From: Pirellulales bacterium
Lineage (GTDB): Bacteria > Planctomycetota > Planctomycetia > Pirellulales > JACPPG01
DNA length: 64,000 bases
Direction: 5' to 3'
Assembly (NCBI GenBank): GCA_035546535.1
Contig: DASZWQ010000114.1
Coordinates: forward strand, 1-64,000
Of the stretch, positions 44,601 to 52,105 are shown piece by piece (the first letter of the stretch is position 1; every line of letters starts with the position of its first letter). Position numbers and translations under genes: made by a program. The notes beneath the pieces are model-generated. The model was not told the origin of the DNA. It did not search any database and was given only the letters and a program-made list of their open reading frames with translations.

Positions 44601-47376
44601 ATGGGGTCGGTTGATGCACCTCTGCCGCCAAAGCGCGCAGACGTTCCGCGAACAGGGCCCGATCGATGCGGTCAGCTACTCGCCCGACGGCAAGCACGTG
44701 GTGACCGGCAGTTGGGAAGGGGTGGCGCGAATCTGGGACGTGGCGACCGGGCAGCCCGTACGAGAATTGAAGCACGGCCGCTATGTGCACGCCGTCGCTT
44801 ATTCTCCCGACGGTCGCTTCATTGCCACCGGCAGCAACGACAAAGCGAGCGAATTGAAGTTGTGGGACGCGGCGTCGGGCGTCGAGATTCGCTCGTTCGA
44901 CGGTCATACCGACGCCGTGCTCAGCGTGGCTTTCTCGCGCGATGGTCAGCGGCTGTTGAGTAGCTCCTATGACAAGACCGCCCGACTGTGGGACGTCGCC
45001 ACCGGCCAGCAGGTCCGTCAATTCAAAGGACACACCTGGTGGGTGTGGTCGGCCGCCTTCTCGCCGGACGAAAGCCATGTCGTCACGGCCAGCCAGGACG
45101 GCACGGCGATCGTCTGGTCGGTCGATTCCGACGAAAAGAGCGCTCCTTTCACGGGACACGCCGGACCGGTCTATGCGGCCGTCTTCTCACCCGACGGGCA
45201 TTTCGTGGCCACGGCCGGCTACGACAAGCGCGTTCTGCTGTGGCGGCCTGACCAGGTGCGGCCGTTCGACTTCAGCACGCTTTTGAGCCAGCAATCGGGC
45301 GTGCCCACGAACTACGTTGCCTTCGTCGGTCATGCCGCGCCGGTGCGCTGTGTGCGCTTTTCAGCGGACGGCAAAACTCTGCTCACGGCCGGCCACGATA
45401 ACACGGTAAGGTTGTGGGACGTTGCTAGCGCTGTCTGTCGCCAGACGTTGCGCGGCCATGCGGGCTGGGTGCGTTCTTGTTCGTTCTCGCCCGACGGCCA
45501 GTTCGTGCTGTCGGCCGGTTACGATCATCAGGCGAAAATCTGGGACGTGACGCATTACGAGGAATTCCGCTTATATGGCGGCCACGACGATGCGCTCCTG
45601 GGAGCGACATTCTCACCCGACGGCAAGCAGATCATCACGGTCAGCCGCGATCGTACGGCCAAGATTCAGGATCTCGTCGTCGGCCGCGAGGCCACGACGC
45701 TCAGCGAGGGGCATGCATTCCTGGTTTCGACCGTAGCCTTTTCGCCGGACGGCAGCCGGGTCTTCACGGGGGCGGGCGATGACACAATTCGTGTGTGGGA
45801 TGCCGTCACCGGGGGCGAGCTGCGGCATTTCGAACACACCGGCCGCGGCGGCATCTTCGCTCTTTCGCGCGACGGCCGGCTGATGCTTTCGGGCGGCGAA
45901 GGAAATGATGCCCTGTTGTGGGACGTCGCCACCGGCAACACGTTGCACAAGCTGGCAGGCCATCGCTCGGAAGTCACGGCGGTTGCCATTTCGACCGACG
46001 GCAAGCTGTTGTTCACGGGCGACGCCGTGGGACGTGGTCGTATCTGGGACGCCGCGACAGGCAAGCAATTGCACCTGCTCTCGGGCCATAGTCGCAAGAT
46101 CACGGCCGCCCATTTCCTGGCGAGCGGAAAGCGCGTACTCACGGCCAGCAGTGACAATTCCGTCGGACAATGGGACGTCGCGACCGGCCAGGAGTTGCCG
46201 GCGCAAGTGCTCAAGCATCCTGACGGCGTCACGGCCATGACCACCTCCTGGGAAGGACGCTTTGCCATCACGGCCTGTGCCGACAAGCACATTCGTTTGT
46301 GGAACCTCGATGGGCCGCGCGTGGTGCGCGATATCGACGCGGGAAATTGCGCGATTTCGTCAGTGGCCCTGTCGGCCGACGGTCGCCGCGTGCTAACGGC
46401 TTGTGCCGACAACAAGGTGCGCTTGTGGGACCTGGCCAGCGGCATGGAAGTGAAAAACCCCCGACCGCAACACGCGCACGGCGCCTTGGTCGACACCGGT
46501 CATAGCGCGGTTTGGACCGCCGTGTTTTCGCCCGACGGCACTCACGTCGCGACGGCGGGCGGCAATGACGCGACGCTCTGGCGTGTCGACAATGGCCGTG
46601 AAGTGATGTCCTACAGTCCTCATGGCGCGGTCGCGGCAGGGGCGTTCTCGCCTGATGGCCAGCACGCCGCCACGTGCAGTTGGGACGGCACGATCAAAAT
46701 CTGGAATGCAAAAACCGGTAATGTCGAACTGAAGATTGTCGCCTCGCCAGAGAAGTACGTGAATTCGGTGATGTACTCACCCGACGGCTCCCGCCTGCTT
46801 TCGGCAAGCGACGACGCGACGGCGAAGATCTGGGACGCGAAGACGGGCAAGTTGCTGTTGTCGTTGCCGACGGACGAAAACGCCGCCGGCCATCAGGACA
46901 CGGTTCGTTCGGCCCGGTATTCCGCAGACGGCAAGCGCGTGGTCACCGCCTCGAGCGATAAGACGGCGCGGGTGTGGGACGCCGAGACCGGCGAATCTCT
47001 GGCCGTGCTCGAAGGCCACGAGTGGGCCGTCCTGGCCGCTGAATTCTCGGCCGACGGCACGCGCATCATCACCGGCAGCGAAGATAACACCGTGCGCATC
47101 TGGGACGCCGCCACCGGCAAGCAATTGCTATTACTCGAAGGGCATACGGCGCCAGTGACCAGTGTGGCCTTTACGCCGGACGGCACGCGCGCGGCCACGG
47201 GAGCCCAGGACAATGCCGTGAAGCTGTGGGACGCCAAGAACGGCAAGGAAATCCTGCACCTGAAACAGCACTCGCAGGAAGTCTCGTCGGTGGCGTTTTC
47301 GCCGGACGGAAAGCTGCTGCTGACCAGCAGCCGCGATGGCACGGCCATCGTCTGGCCCGCCGTTGACTGGCAATAA
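41620..47376 (+). CDS. Transmembrane Ser/Thr kinase with zinc ribbon, phospho-motif-like repeats and 21 WD40 repeats
   Basis: A 1918-residue signalling protein. The N-terminus is a zinc ribbon (CPFCNTALEGAVERCPGC). Residues about 130-430 are acidic, with five short repeats of the form DSDFTIAF. The Hanks-type kinase domain spans about 461-730: GKGGMG (470-474), Lys491 in VAIK, HRDLKPEN (His581-Asp583) and DWG at 601-603 instead of DFG. One transmembrane helix (about 833-850) leads to a long Ala/Glu coiled coil (855-965) and 21 WD40 repeats (about 1013-1918), enough for three seven-bladed propellers. The kinase is cytoplasmic, and the propellers should lie across the membrane. It starts 30 nt after the giant protein gene, suggesting co-expression. 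Confidence 0.92.
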   Translation: MTSCPFCNTALEGAVERCPGCDAQLGLMSAATVDSGFVEAEFIEPGAAPVSEDTAAASTSKPKRSVRAFFRRIVDRTRGGHSIEKSDKDSQTYSRENVLTYQHTQPTFLDDTAGTKPPATEPGGLKTPDPQAPELDVPELELADLEPLDAEVEAELVIEPVDPEPLIFAEEEDEAAGPRTIGEQDFTIAFEGGLLDAEPGDLAPGDSAPPQGGDAESGGPRTITSSDLTIAFTPPEAVDDPIAGVIGVPSVVPEDDPNATRAVTDSDFTVAFVEDDAGFLDEPSSPIAGAIGPERIDPDVDEDDPTGTRRLSDSDFTIAFTPAEPENAADESQPPYSRPTIATGLTLDSADLATAAAASSGPDAPRPVTDSDYTFAFVEDDAEEKRDPRATHGIGATLNADELPAEEIERLTGMWEATISPEARPGMTIKAASPGSASQTHLVVRSRTVRAPEEPAPDGADYELLDTIGKGGMGVVYAARQASIDRTVAIKMIRRDMAGDADQRQKFLSEAVVTGDLDHPNIVPIYDLGSNESGALFYSMKRVEGTPWIKVLKKKSLSENVEILMKVADAVAFAHSRGVIHRDLKPENVMLGDFGEVLVMDWGLALLAPRFRHLGSITQSGGMGGTPAYMSPEMASGPLERIGVPSDVYLLGAILYEILTGKPPHAGKDVMSCLYAVARNEIQPTEVTGELMDIARRAMATEISERYESVIEFQSAIRLYHSHSESILLSDRAAEDLAKAEQSHDYQDYARAVFGFQEALSLWDGNERARSRLIVAKRSYAESAVAKGDLDLAASLLDPDEASYAELRTHVTAAQRDRDVRNRRFKLVVRAARALVATVVVIVTVAFFAIRAQREEAKAQAARADNEATNARIAEKEAEKQRDQAVASEQVAKEQRARAQAAENQATADRDKAIMAKQAAVEAEEAAVKARQVAVDAERAEARLRAQEEALRLQKEYDAYIASIGLVAAKIDENAFGYAQQLLNECQSHLRNWEWGRLMHLCRQSAQTFREQGPIDAVSYSPDGKHVVTGSWEGVARIWDVATGQPVRELKHGRYVHAVAYSPDGRFIATGSNDKASELKLWDAASGVEIRSFDGHTDAVLSVAFSRDGQRLLSSSYDKTARLWDVATGQQVRQFKGHTWWVWSAAFSPDESHVVTASQDGTAIVWSVDSDEKSAPFTGHAGPVYAAVFSPDGHFVATAGYDKRVLLWRPDQVRPFDFSTLLSQQSGVPTNYVAFVGHAAPVRCVRFSADGKTLLTAGHDNTVRLWDVASAVCRQTLRGHAGWVRSCSFSPDGQFVLSAGYDHQAKIWDVTHYEEFRLYGGHDDALLGATFSPDGKQIITVSRDRTAKIQDLVVGREATTLSEGHAFLVSTVAFSPDGSRVFTGAGDDTIRVWDAVTGGELRHFEHTGRGGIFALSRDGRLMLSGGEGNDALLWDVATGNTLHKLAGHRSEVTAVAISTDGKLLFTGDAVGRGRIWDAATGKQLHLLSGHSRKITAAHFLASGKRVLTASSDNSVGQWDVATGQELPAQVLKHPDGVTAMTTSWEGRFAITACADKHIRLWNLDGPRVVRDIDAGNCAISSVALSADGRRVLTACADNKVRLWDLASGMEVKNPRPQHAHGALVDTGHSAVWTAVFSPDGTHVATAGGNDATLWRVDNGREVMSYSPHGAVAAGAFSPDGQHAATCSWDGTIKIWNAKTGNVELKIVASPEKYVNSVMYSPDGSRLLSASDDATAKIWDAKTGKLLLSLPTDENAAGHQDTVRSARYSADGKRVVTASSDKTARVWDAETGESLAVLEGHEWAVLAAEFSADGTRIITGSEDNTVRIWDAATGKQLLLLEGHTAPVTSVAFTPDGTRAATGAQDNAVKLWDAKNGKEILHLKQHSQEVSSVAFSPDGKLLLTSSRDGTAIVWPAVDWQ
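42154..42750 (+). repeat. Five copies of a 12-residue motif, consensus R-x-[ILV]-x-x-S-D-[FLY]-T-[IVF]-A-F
   Basis: Copies start at 42154 (RTIGEQDFTIAF), 42280 (RTITSSDLTIAF), 42400 (RAVTDSDFTVAF), 42544 (RRLSDSDFTIAF) and 42715 (RPVTDSDYTFAF). They are spaced unevenly (120-171 nt) in otherwise unconserved acidic sequence N-terminal to the kinase domain. Each holds an invariant Thr flanked by acidic and hydrophobic residues, as expected for a docking or phosphorylation site; the role is inferred. Confidence 0.85.
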
Positions 47377-47589
47377 GGCGAGTGGCAGTTTGCCGCCGGC
47401 CGGATCGTGCCCGGGGCATCGACGCGGCACTCTAGTCCGACCCACGCCAGGCACGCAGACTCTCCTGGGTTCTGGTTCCACGGCTGATCGACGGCAAGGT
47501 AAAATGCCGTAGTCGATGCGCGGAGGTGAACGCGGTGCAAACGGCGCATGTGTCACCCGCAAAGCCAGACAACCGACAACCGAGGACTC

Positions 47590-48579
47590 ATGAAGGGACC
47601 AGCACCATTGGCATCTGTAGTGCAAAATCCGTTGCGACTAGGGGAAATGGGACTTTTGTTGGCCCTGATATTGGCTGGTGCGCAAGCGCCGGCCTGTGCG
47701 CAGGAATCGGCGCCGCCAACGACGACTCGCGATACGAGCCAGGAAGAAGCGGCGGTTCGCACCGCGGCGGACGCTTATCGCAAGGCGGTCGAGTCGGGCG
47801 ATACCGAGGCGATGGCCGCCTTTTGGTCGCCCGATGCCGATTATGTCGATTACAAGGGGCGGGCCTTCAAGATTCAGGCATCGATCATTCGTGCCAGGAA
47901 GCAGGCGCGCGACGACGGTCACATGGCTCGGCCGGCCCCCAGGACCGAGACCTTGGCGATTCGCGTCATCACGCCCGACGTGGCCGTCGAGGACGGTACG
48001 GTCGAGCGCCCCGACGTCGAAGGCGATCATCCGAAGCTGGGACGCTATTGCGCCTTGTGGGTGAAAAAAGACGGAAAATGGTTGATCGATGGCGTTCGCG
48101 AGTCCCCCTATCGGGCACCAGCGACCGAGAGTCACTTCAAGGAACTGGGATGGATGCTGGGCGATTGGACGGCCGAGGGGCCACAGGGAACGGCCGAAGT
48201 GTCCTGCGTTTGGGGCCCGCAGAAGGCGTATATTCTGCGGCACCTGAAGGTGCACCTGAAGGGAGTCGACAGGGCGCTGGAAGCCACACAATGGATCGGC
48301 TGGGACCCGATCCACGAACGAATTCATTCCTTTGTATATGATTCCCAGGGAGGCTACGCCCAGGGGACATGGTCGAAAGACGGCGACGCCTGGGTCGTTA
48401 GCACGACGGGCGTGTTACCGGACGGCCAGCGTACGGCGTCTACGAATTTCTACAGCAAAGTTGACGAAAATACGTCCATCTGGGAGTCGATTGACGACCG
48501 CGTGGACGGCGCGCCCACCCCCGATATTCGTTTTCGTGCCACCCGCCAGCCGAATAAGAAAAAGGTAGAGTCGCAGTAA
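47590..48579 (+). CDS. Secreted SnoaL/DUF4440-like protein with DUF1579-like C-terminus
   Basis: A 329-residue exported protein. The signal sequence contains MGLLLALILAGAQAPACA. Residues about 45-165 have the NTF2/SnoaL-like fold (AVRTAADAYRKAVESGDTEA, then MAAFWSPDADYVDYKG), typical of SgcJ/EcaC-type proteins. The C-terminal 150 residues (LGWMLGDWTAEGPQGTAEVS, WIGWDPIHERIHSFVYDS) resemble DUF1579, a calycin-like domain. No catalytic residues are assignable. ATG 47590 is preferred since GAGGA lies just upstream and the signal peptide follows; GTG 47548 is an alternative. The combination is common in planctomycetes. Confidence 0.75.
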   Translation: MKGPAPLASVVQNPLRLGEMGLLLALILAGAQAPACAQESAPPTTTRDTSQEEAAVRTAADAYRKAVESGDTEAMAAFWSPDADYVDYKGRAFKIQASIIRARKQARDDGHMARPAPRTETLAIRVITPDVAVEDGTVERPDVEGDHPKLGRYCALWVKKDGKWLIDGVRESPYRAPATESHFKELGWMLGDWTAEGPQGTAEVSCVWGPQKAYILRHLKVHLKGVDRALEATQWIGWDPIHERIHSFVYDSQGGYAQGTWSKDGDAWVVSTTGVLPDGQRTASTNFYSKVDENTSIWESIDDRVDGAPTPDIRFRATRQPNKKKVESQ

Positions 48580-48617
48580 GCATTTTCCGCGTCATCCTGG
48601 GGTCAAGGAGCGAAACT

Positions 48618-49439
48618 ATGGTTCGCTATCTGTGCAAACGCGCGAAATGGATGGCGCCGATTCAAACGCTTGTGATGTGGGCGGTTCTTTCCGGATGGGG
48701 GACTTCATGTGACGGGGCACAAGCTGCGCCGCCGTCCAGGAAGCCGGCTGCTGCAAGTTCCGCATCTGCTGCCGTGGCGAAACCGGCGACGCAAGCCGAT
48801 GGCAAGGCGCCGGTCGCGGCGCCGAGCGCCGCGGAACTGGCCGCCCGCGAGCAAATCCTCAAGAGCGACCAATGGCGTGAAACGATCGAACGCTTCCAGG
48901 AATGGCTGACGAAGCAATCGCTTTACGATGCCGAGCAGGTTGCCCGCACGCGTTTGCGTCTCGAGGTGGGCATCAAGCGCATGACGGCCGCCCAGTTGCA
49001 GCGTTTCCTGGCGGAACTGCACACGAAGCTCGAGGTGCTAGAAAATCAGCATGCCATCGACGCGCAAGAATACCTCACCGAGACATTGTCGGTCGCGTCG
49101 CCGGTGTACGCCCGCAAGGTTCGTCAGCAATTGCCCGACGTGCTGTCGATGAATGCGACGCAAATCGACCAGAAGCTGGCAGCCGTCACGTCGAAGCGCG
49201 CGGCGACGGCCAAGATGCAGAAGACCTTTGACACTTCACGCCAGCGGATGATCGCCGCCAACGAGGCGCAAACCCGTTCCCGGCAACGGGAACAGGTGGC
49301 CGAAGGAGTGGATCGCGGCCCAGCGCCGAGAAACTACACCCCCGCGTCCGACTACTACCCGAACTATTATGACGCGTTCGACAACGGATTGGACGGCATG
49401 GCCGGTGTGACGCTGCCCTTGAGCGGCGACCGCTTCTAA
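48618..49439 (+). CDS. Exported helical protein of unknown function
   Basis: A 273-residue protein with an N-terminal signal (KWMAPIQTLVMWAVLSGWGTSC), possibly cleaved as a lipoprotein at the Cys although the lipobox is poor. An Ala/Pro-rich linker precedes a helical region (about 75-225) rich in Gln, Arg and Glu (TKQSLYDAEQVARTRLRLEV, RQQLPDVLSMNATQIDQKL). The C-terminus is Tyr/Asn-rich (YYPNYYDAFDNGLDG). AAGGAG lies 7 nt before the ATG, so the start is good. I recognise no family. It follows the SnoaL-like gene by 38 nt and may share its transcript; a strong hairpin follows at 49505. Confidence 0.6.
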   Translation: MVRYLCKRAKWMAPIQTLVMWAVLSGWGTSCDGAQAAPPSRKPAAASSASAAVAKPATQADGKAPVAAPSAAELAAREQILKSDQWRETIERFQEWLTKQSLYDAEQVARTRLRLEVGIKRMTAAQLQRFLAELHTKLEVLENQHAIDAQEYLTETLSVASPVYARKVRQQLPDVLSMNATQIDQKLAAVTSKRAATAKMQKTFDTSRQRMIAANEAQTRSRQREQVAEGVDRGPAPRNYTPASDYYPNYYDAFDNGLDGMAGVTLPLSGDRF

Positions 49440-49504
49440 GCCGGCCCGAGCGCTGGAATCGTAACGTCGGCGGCAGCCAAATCGCGCTGTGTCATGTGCC
49501 CCGT

Positions 49505-49538
49505 GCCATGCTTTTTCGGCGCAGCCGAAGAAGCATGC
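49505..49538. terminator. 14-bp hairpin after the 48618 gene
   Basis: CATGCTTTTTCGGC (49507-49520) pairs with GCCGAAGAAGCATG (49524-49537) with one G-T pair and a GCA loop. It sits between converging genes, so it may stop transcription from both sides. No T run follows on either strand, and it may be a member of a dispersed palindrome family instead. Confidence 0.5.
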
Positions 49539-49704
49539 CGACTCGGCCGCGAGCAACGCTCAACGGAACCTGCCAGGTTCCAACGCACCCGTCGCGCCAA
49601 TTTACTTACAGGCGTGAATCCCGGACGCCGATCAAGACCTGCTTATTCGCCTAACGGCGAAAAAGTATGGCACAGCCGTGGTTGTTCCAACTCGCGCGGC
49701 GTGC

Positions 49705-50286
49705 TCAGTCGGTCAGCACCCAGTTGGCCCGCAGCATGTGCTTGCTGCGTTCGATCTCCTGCGGCGTCATGGGCGTTTGTTTCCGCAGAGCTTCTTGCAC
49801 GCTCTTGGCCTGTGCCACGCTTGGCTCCTGCACCAGTCGGCAGATGCCATTGGCATCCTTGACGGCAAACCATGTCGGCTGAACCTGACCGTTGGCGGGA
49901 TTCATGGCCGGCAGTCTCACGGTCAAGAAACCACCCAGGACCGGCTCGCGGTGGCGAATGATCACATAGCCGCGACCATTGCCGGTGATGCCCTGGATCT
50001 CGGTCGCTCCGCCGGGAGCGGCCTTCACGGCAAAGTACTTGCCAGCGGGGATCGTGTAGCTCTCGGTCCAGGCGGCGCCGTCGGCGCGGTGCAGTTGAAA
50101 CACGAACGGTTGGTCAGTCAGGTTGTAAATGCGCCCTTCGCCGACCGGCAGGTCCAGCTTGTCGGGCACATCCTGGGCCTTTGCGCTTGTTCCAGCCGTG
50201 GAAAGGATGGCTGCGGCGAATAGCGCGATCGCGCGTCGACCCGTTGCGCAGCGGATCGAAAGAGTCGTCACCTGTCGGGATATCAT
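49705..50286 (-). CDS. Exported protein of unknown function
   Basis: A 193-residue secreted protein. The signal sequence (TGRRAIALFAAAILSTAGTSAKAQ) is followed by a beta-rich middle region (GEGRIYNLTDQPFVFQLHRA, YTIPAGKYFAVKAAPGG, RGYVIIRHREPVLGGFLTV) and a helical C-terminus (EALRKQTPMTPQEIERSKHM). No family is recognised, and no catalytic or metal-binding motif stands out. ATG 50286 is chosen because GGAG lies 8 nt upstream and the signal peptide begins there; the frame extends to 50511 without support. It is divergent from the HAD gene. Confidence 0.65.
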   Translation of the reverse strand: MISRQVTTLSIRCATGRRAIALFAAAILSTAGTSAKAQDVPDKLDLPVGEGRIYNLTDQPFVFQLHRADGAAWTESYTIPAGKYFAVKAAPGGATEIQGITGNGRGYVIIRHREPVLGGFLTVRLPAMNPANGQVQPTWFAVKDANGICRLVQEPSVAQAKSVQEALRKQTPMTPQEIERSKHMLRANWVLTD

Positions 50287-50692
50287 GATTGGCTCCTGTC
50301 CCTTCTGAGTTTTGTATGCGAACGTTGCGGCCGCGGACTCCGACTGTGCATCGTCGGGCAAACGCGGTTTGCGACGATGGATGATTCGATTGGCAGAGGG
50401 TGCAAATCCGTTACGACCGCGCAGCGCCGCATAGGTGTCACGCCGCCCGTTTCCTTCCCGCAAGCATGGCACATATCTCGGCGCGTGCCAAAGCTTCTTG
50501 CATTTTGCCACTTTCCCAGCGGCAGGGCAAAAGTGGCGTTCTGCGGGGGCCTCGAACGCCCAGGCGGTCCGCGGTACAACCTAAACACGGGTGGAATAAG
50601 CTTGGCGCGGCTGCCGAAAGGGAAAAAGCGGCATTCTCTCCCCGGGCGGTTTTTTACCCGACCCACGAATCGACCTACACAGGCGCTTCTTT
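50287..50692. other. Divergent intergenic region, no gene seen
   Basis: 406 nt that must contain promoters for the flanking divergent genes. I see no convincing hexamer pair. Candidate frames here are low-complexity and unsupported. Confidence 0.4.
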
Positions 50693-51391
50693 ATGACTAC
50701 CGAGTCGGACCTGGTCTTTCTTTTCGACGTCGATAACACCCTTTTGGACAACGATCACGTCCAGAAAGATCTCGCAGCACATCTCGAGAAGGAGTTCGGC
50801 GACAACAGCCAGAAGCTGTATTGGCAGCTCTTCGAGGAGCTGCGCAGCGAGTTGGGCTACGCCGACTACCTGGGCGCGCTGCAGCGCTATCGCCGCCACG
50901 AGATGTACAACCCGCAGATGCTGCGGATGTCGTCATTCCTGGTCGATTATCCATTCGCCGAACGGGTGTATCCTGGCGCCCTGGAAGCCGTGGCCCACGT
51001 CCGCCGCTTCGGCCGCACGGCGATTCTCTCCGACGGCGACGTCGTCTTCCAGCCGCGCAAGGTCGAGCGGTCGGGCTTGTGGAAAGCGTTCGACGGTCAC
51101 GTGCTGATCTATATCCACAAAGAGCAAGAGCTCGACAACGTCGCGCAGAGCTTTCCCGCGCGGCATTACGTGCTGGTGGATGATAAGCTGCGCATCCTCA
51201 CGGCGGTGAAGAACACGTGGGGGGATCGCGTGACGACGGTCTTCCCGCGGCAAGGTCATTACGCACTGGATGAAAAGGAAGTAGCGAAGTATCCGGCGGC
51301 CGACGTCACGCTCGATTCGATCGGCGAACTGGCCGACCCGAAGCTCGATACGCTGTGGGCCTCGCTCCGTGGCCGGCCTGGTGCTGCCTAG
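50693..51391 (+). CDS. HAD-superfamily hydrolase
   Basis: A 232-residue cytoplasmic HAD phosphatase-like protein. Motif I is FLFDVDNTLLDND (nucleophile and general-acid Asp), followed by a helical cap (about 20-90), motif II AILSDGD, a Lys in the QPRKVER region for motif III, and motif IV YVLVDDKLRIL with two Asp for magnesium. All catalytic motifs are present, so it is probably an active phosphatase; the substrate is unknown. No operon partner is close, with about 140 nt to the next gene on the same strand. Confidence 0.85.
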   Translation: MTTESDLVFLFDVDNTLLDNDHVQKDLAAHLEKEFGDNSQKLYWQLFEELRSELGYADYLGALQRYRRHEMYNPQMLRMSSFLVDYPFAERVYPGALEAVAHVRRFGRTAILSDGDVVFQPRKVERSGLWKAFDGHVLIYIHKEQELDNVAQSFPARHYVLVDDKLRILTAVKNTWGDRVTTVFPRQGHYALDEKEVAKYPAADVTLDSIGELADPKLDTLWASLRGRPGAA

Positions 51392-51528
51392 TGCTCAATC
51401 GGCCGTCGGGGTGGCACGCGGCGCTTTGATTTCGCGATGGCGGCGCCGGTTGCTATAGTTGCGGTCGCGGCAGGGCCGGCGGCGGCCGGTCGACGATGCG
51501 CGAAAACCTCGTTCTCGGCAAGGTTCCC

Positions 51529-52089
51529 ATGAGCGCGCAACCGACGAAGCTTGATCCCCGCCAGCAACAGTTGGTCGATATTTGGGAGCGGCATATCGCG
51601 GCTGAATTCCAAACGCACAGCCTGGAAGAAACGCTCGCCACCATGGTTGCCGAGCCGGCCGTGAATCATGTGCCGATCTTGACCGGTGGAACGGGCGCGG
51701 CGGAGATCAGGCATTTTTATGGTACGTATTTCATCCCTTGCCAGCCGGCGGACGCAACTTTCGTCTTTGTTTCACGCACCGTCGGACGCGACCGGCTCGT
51801 CGATGAGCTGATTCACAAATTCACGCATGACATCGCAATGCCGTGGCTCTTGCCGGGCGTGCCGCCGACGGGCCGCAGCGTCGAACTGGCGGTGATCGTG
51901 GTCGTGGAGTTCGAAAAAGACAAAATCGCCCGCGAGCGAATCTACTGGGACCAGGCTTCGCTGCTGGTGCAGATAGGGTTATTGGATCCGAGGGGCTTGC
52001 CGGTCCGCGGCCGGGAAGTGGCGCGCAAGTTGCTCGATCCGAGCTTGCCCTGCAACACCCTGATTACCGATGGCACGGGCGGAGATTAA
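51529..52089 (+). CDS. NTF2/SnoaL-like protein
   Basis: A 186-residue protein with the SnoaL-like alpha+beta barrel pattern, similar to the domain often found with dienelactone hydrolases (LVDIWERHIAAEFQTHSLEE, AEIRHFYGTYFIPCQPAD, VDELIHKFTHDIAMPWLLPG). A conserved set of His and Asp lines the likely pocket (HVPILTGG, HDIAMPW), but no reaction can be named. ATG 51529 is preferred because AAGG precedes it by 6 nt; ATG 51496 has no ribosome-binding site. It ends 16 nt before the FG-GAP gene, so the two may form an operon. Confidence 0.65.
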   Translation: MSAQPTKLDPRQQQLVDIWERHIAAEFQTHSLEETLATMVAEPAVNHVPILTGGTGAAEIRHFYGTYFIPCQPADATFVFVSRTVGRDRLVDELIHKFTHDIAMPWLLPGVPPTGRSVELAVIVVVEFEKDKIARERIYWDQASLLVQIGLLDPRGLPVRGREVARKLLDPSLPCNTLITDGTGGD

Positions 52090-52105
52090 CCGAGGGAAAC
52101 ATCGC

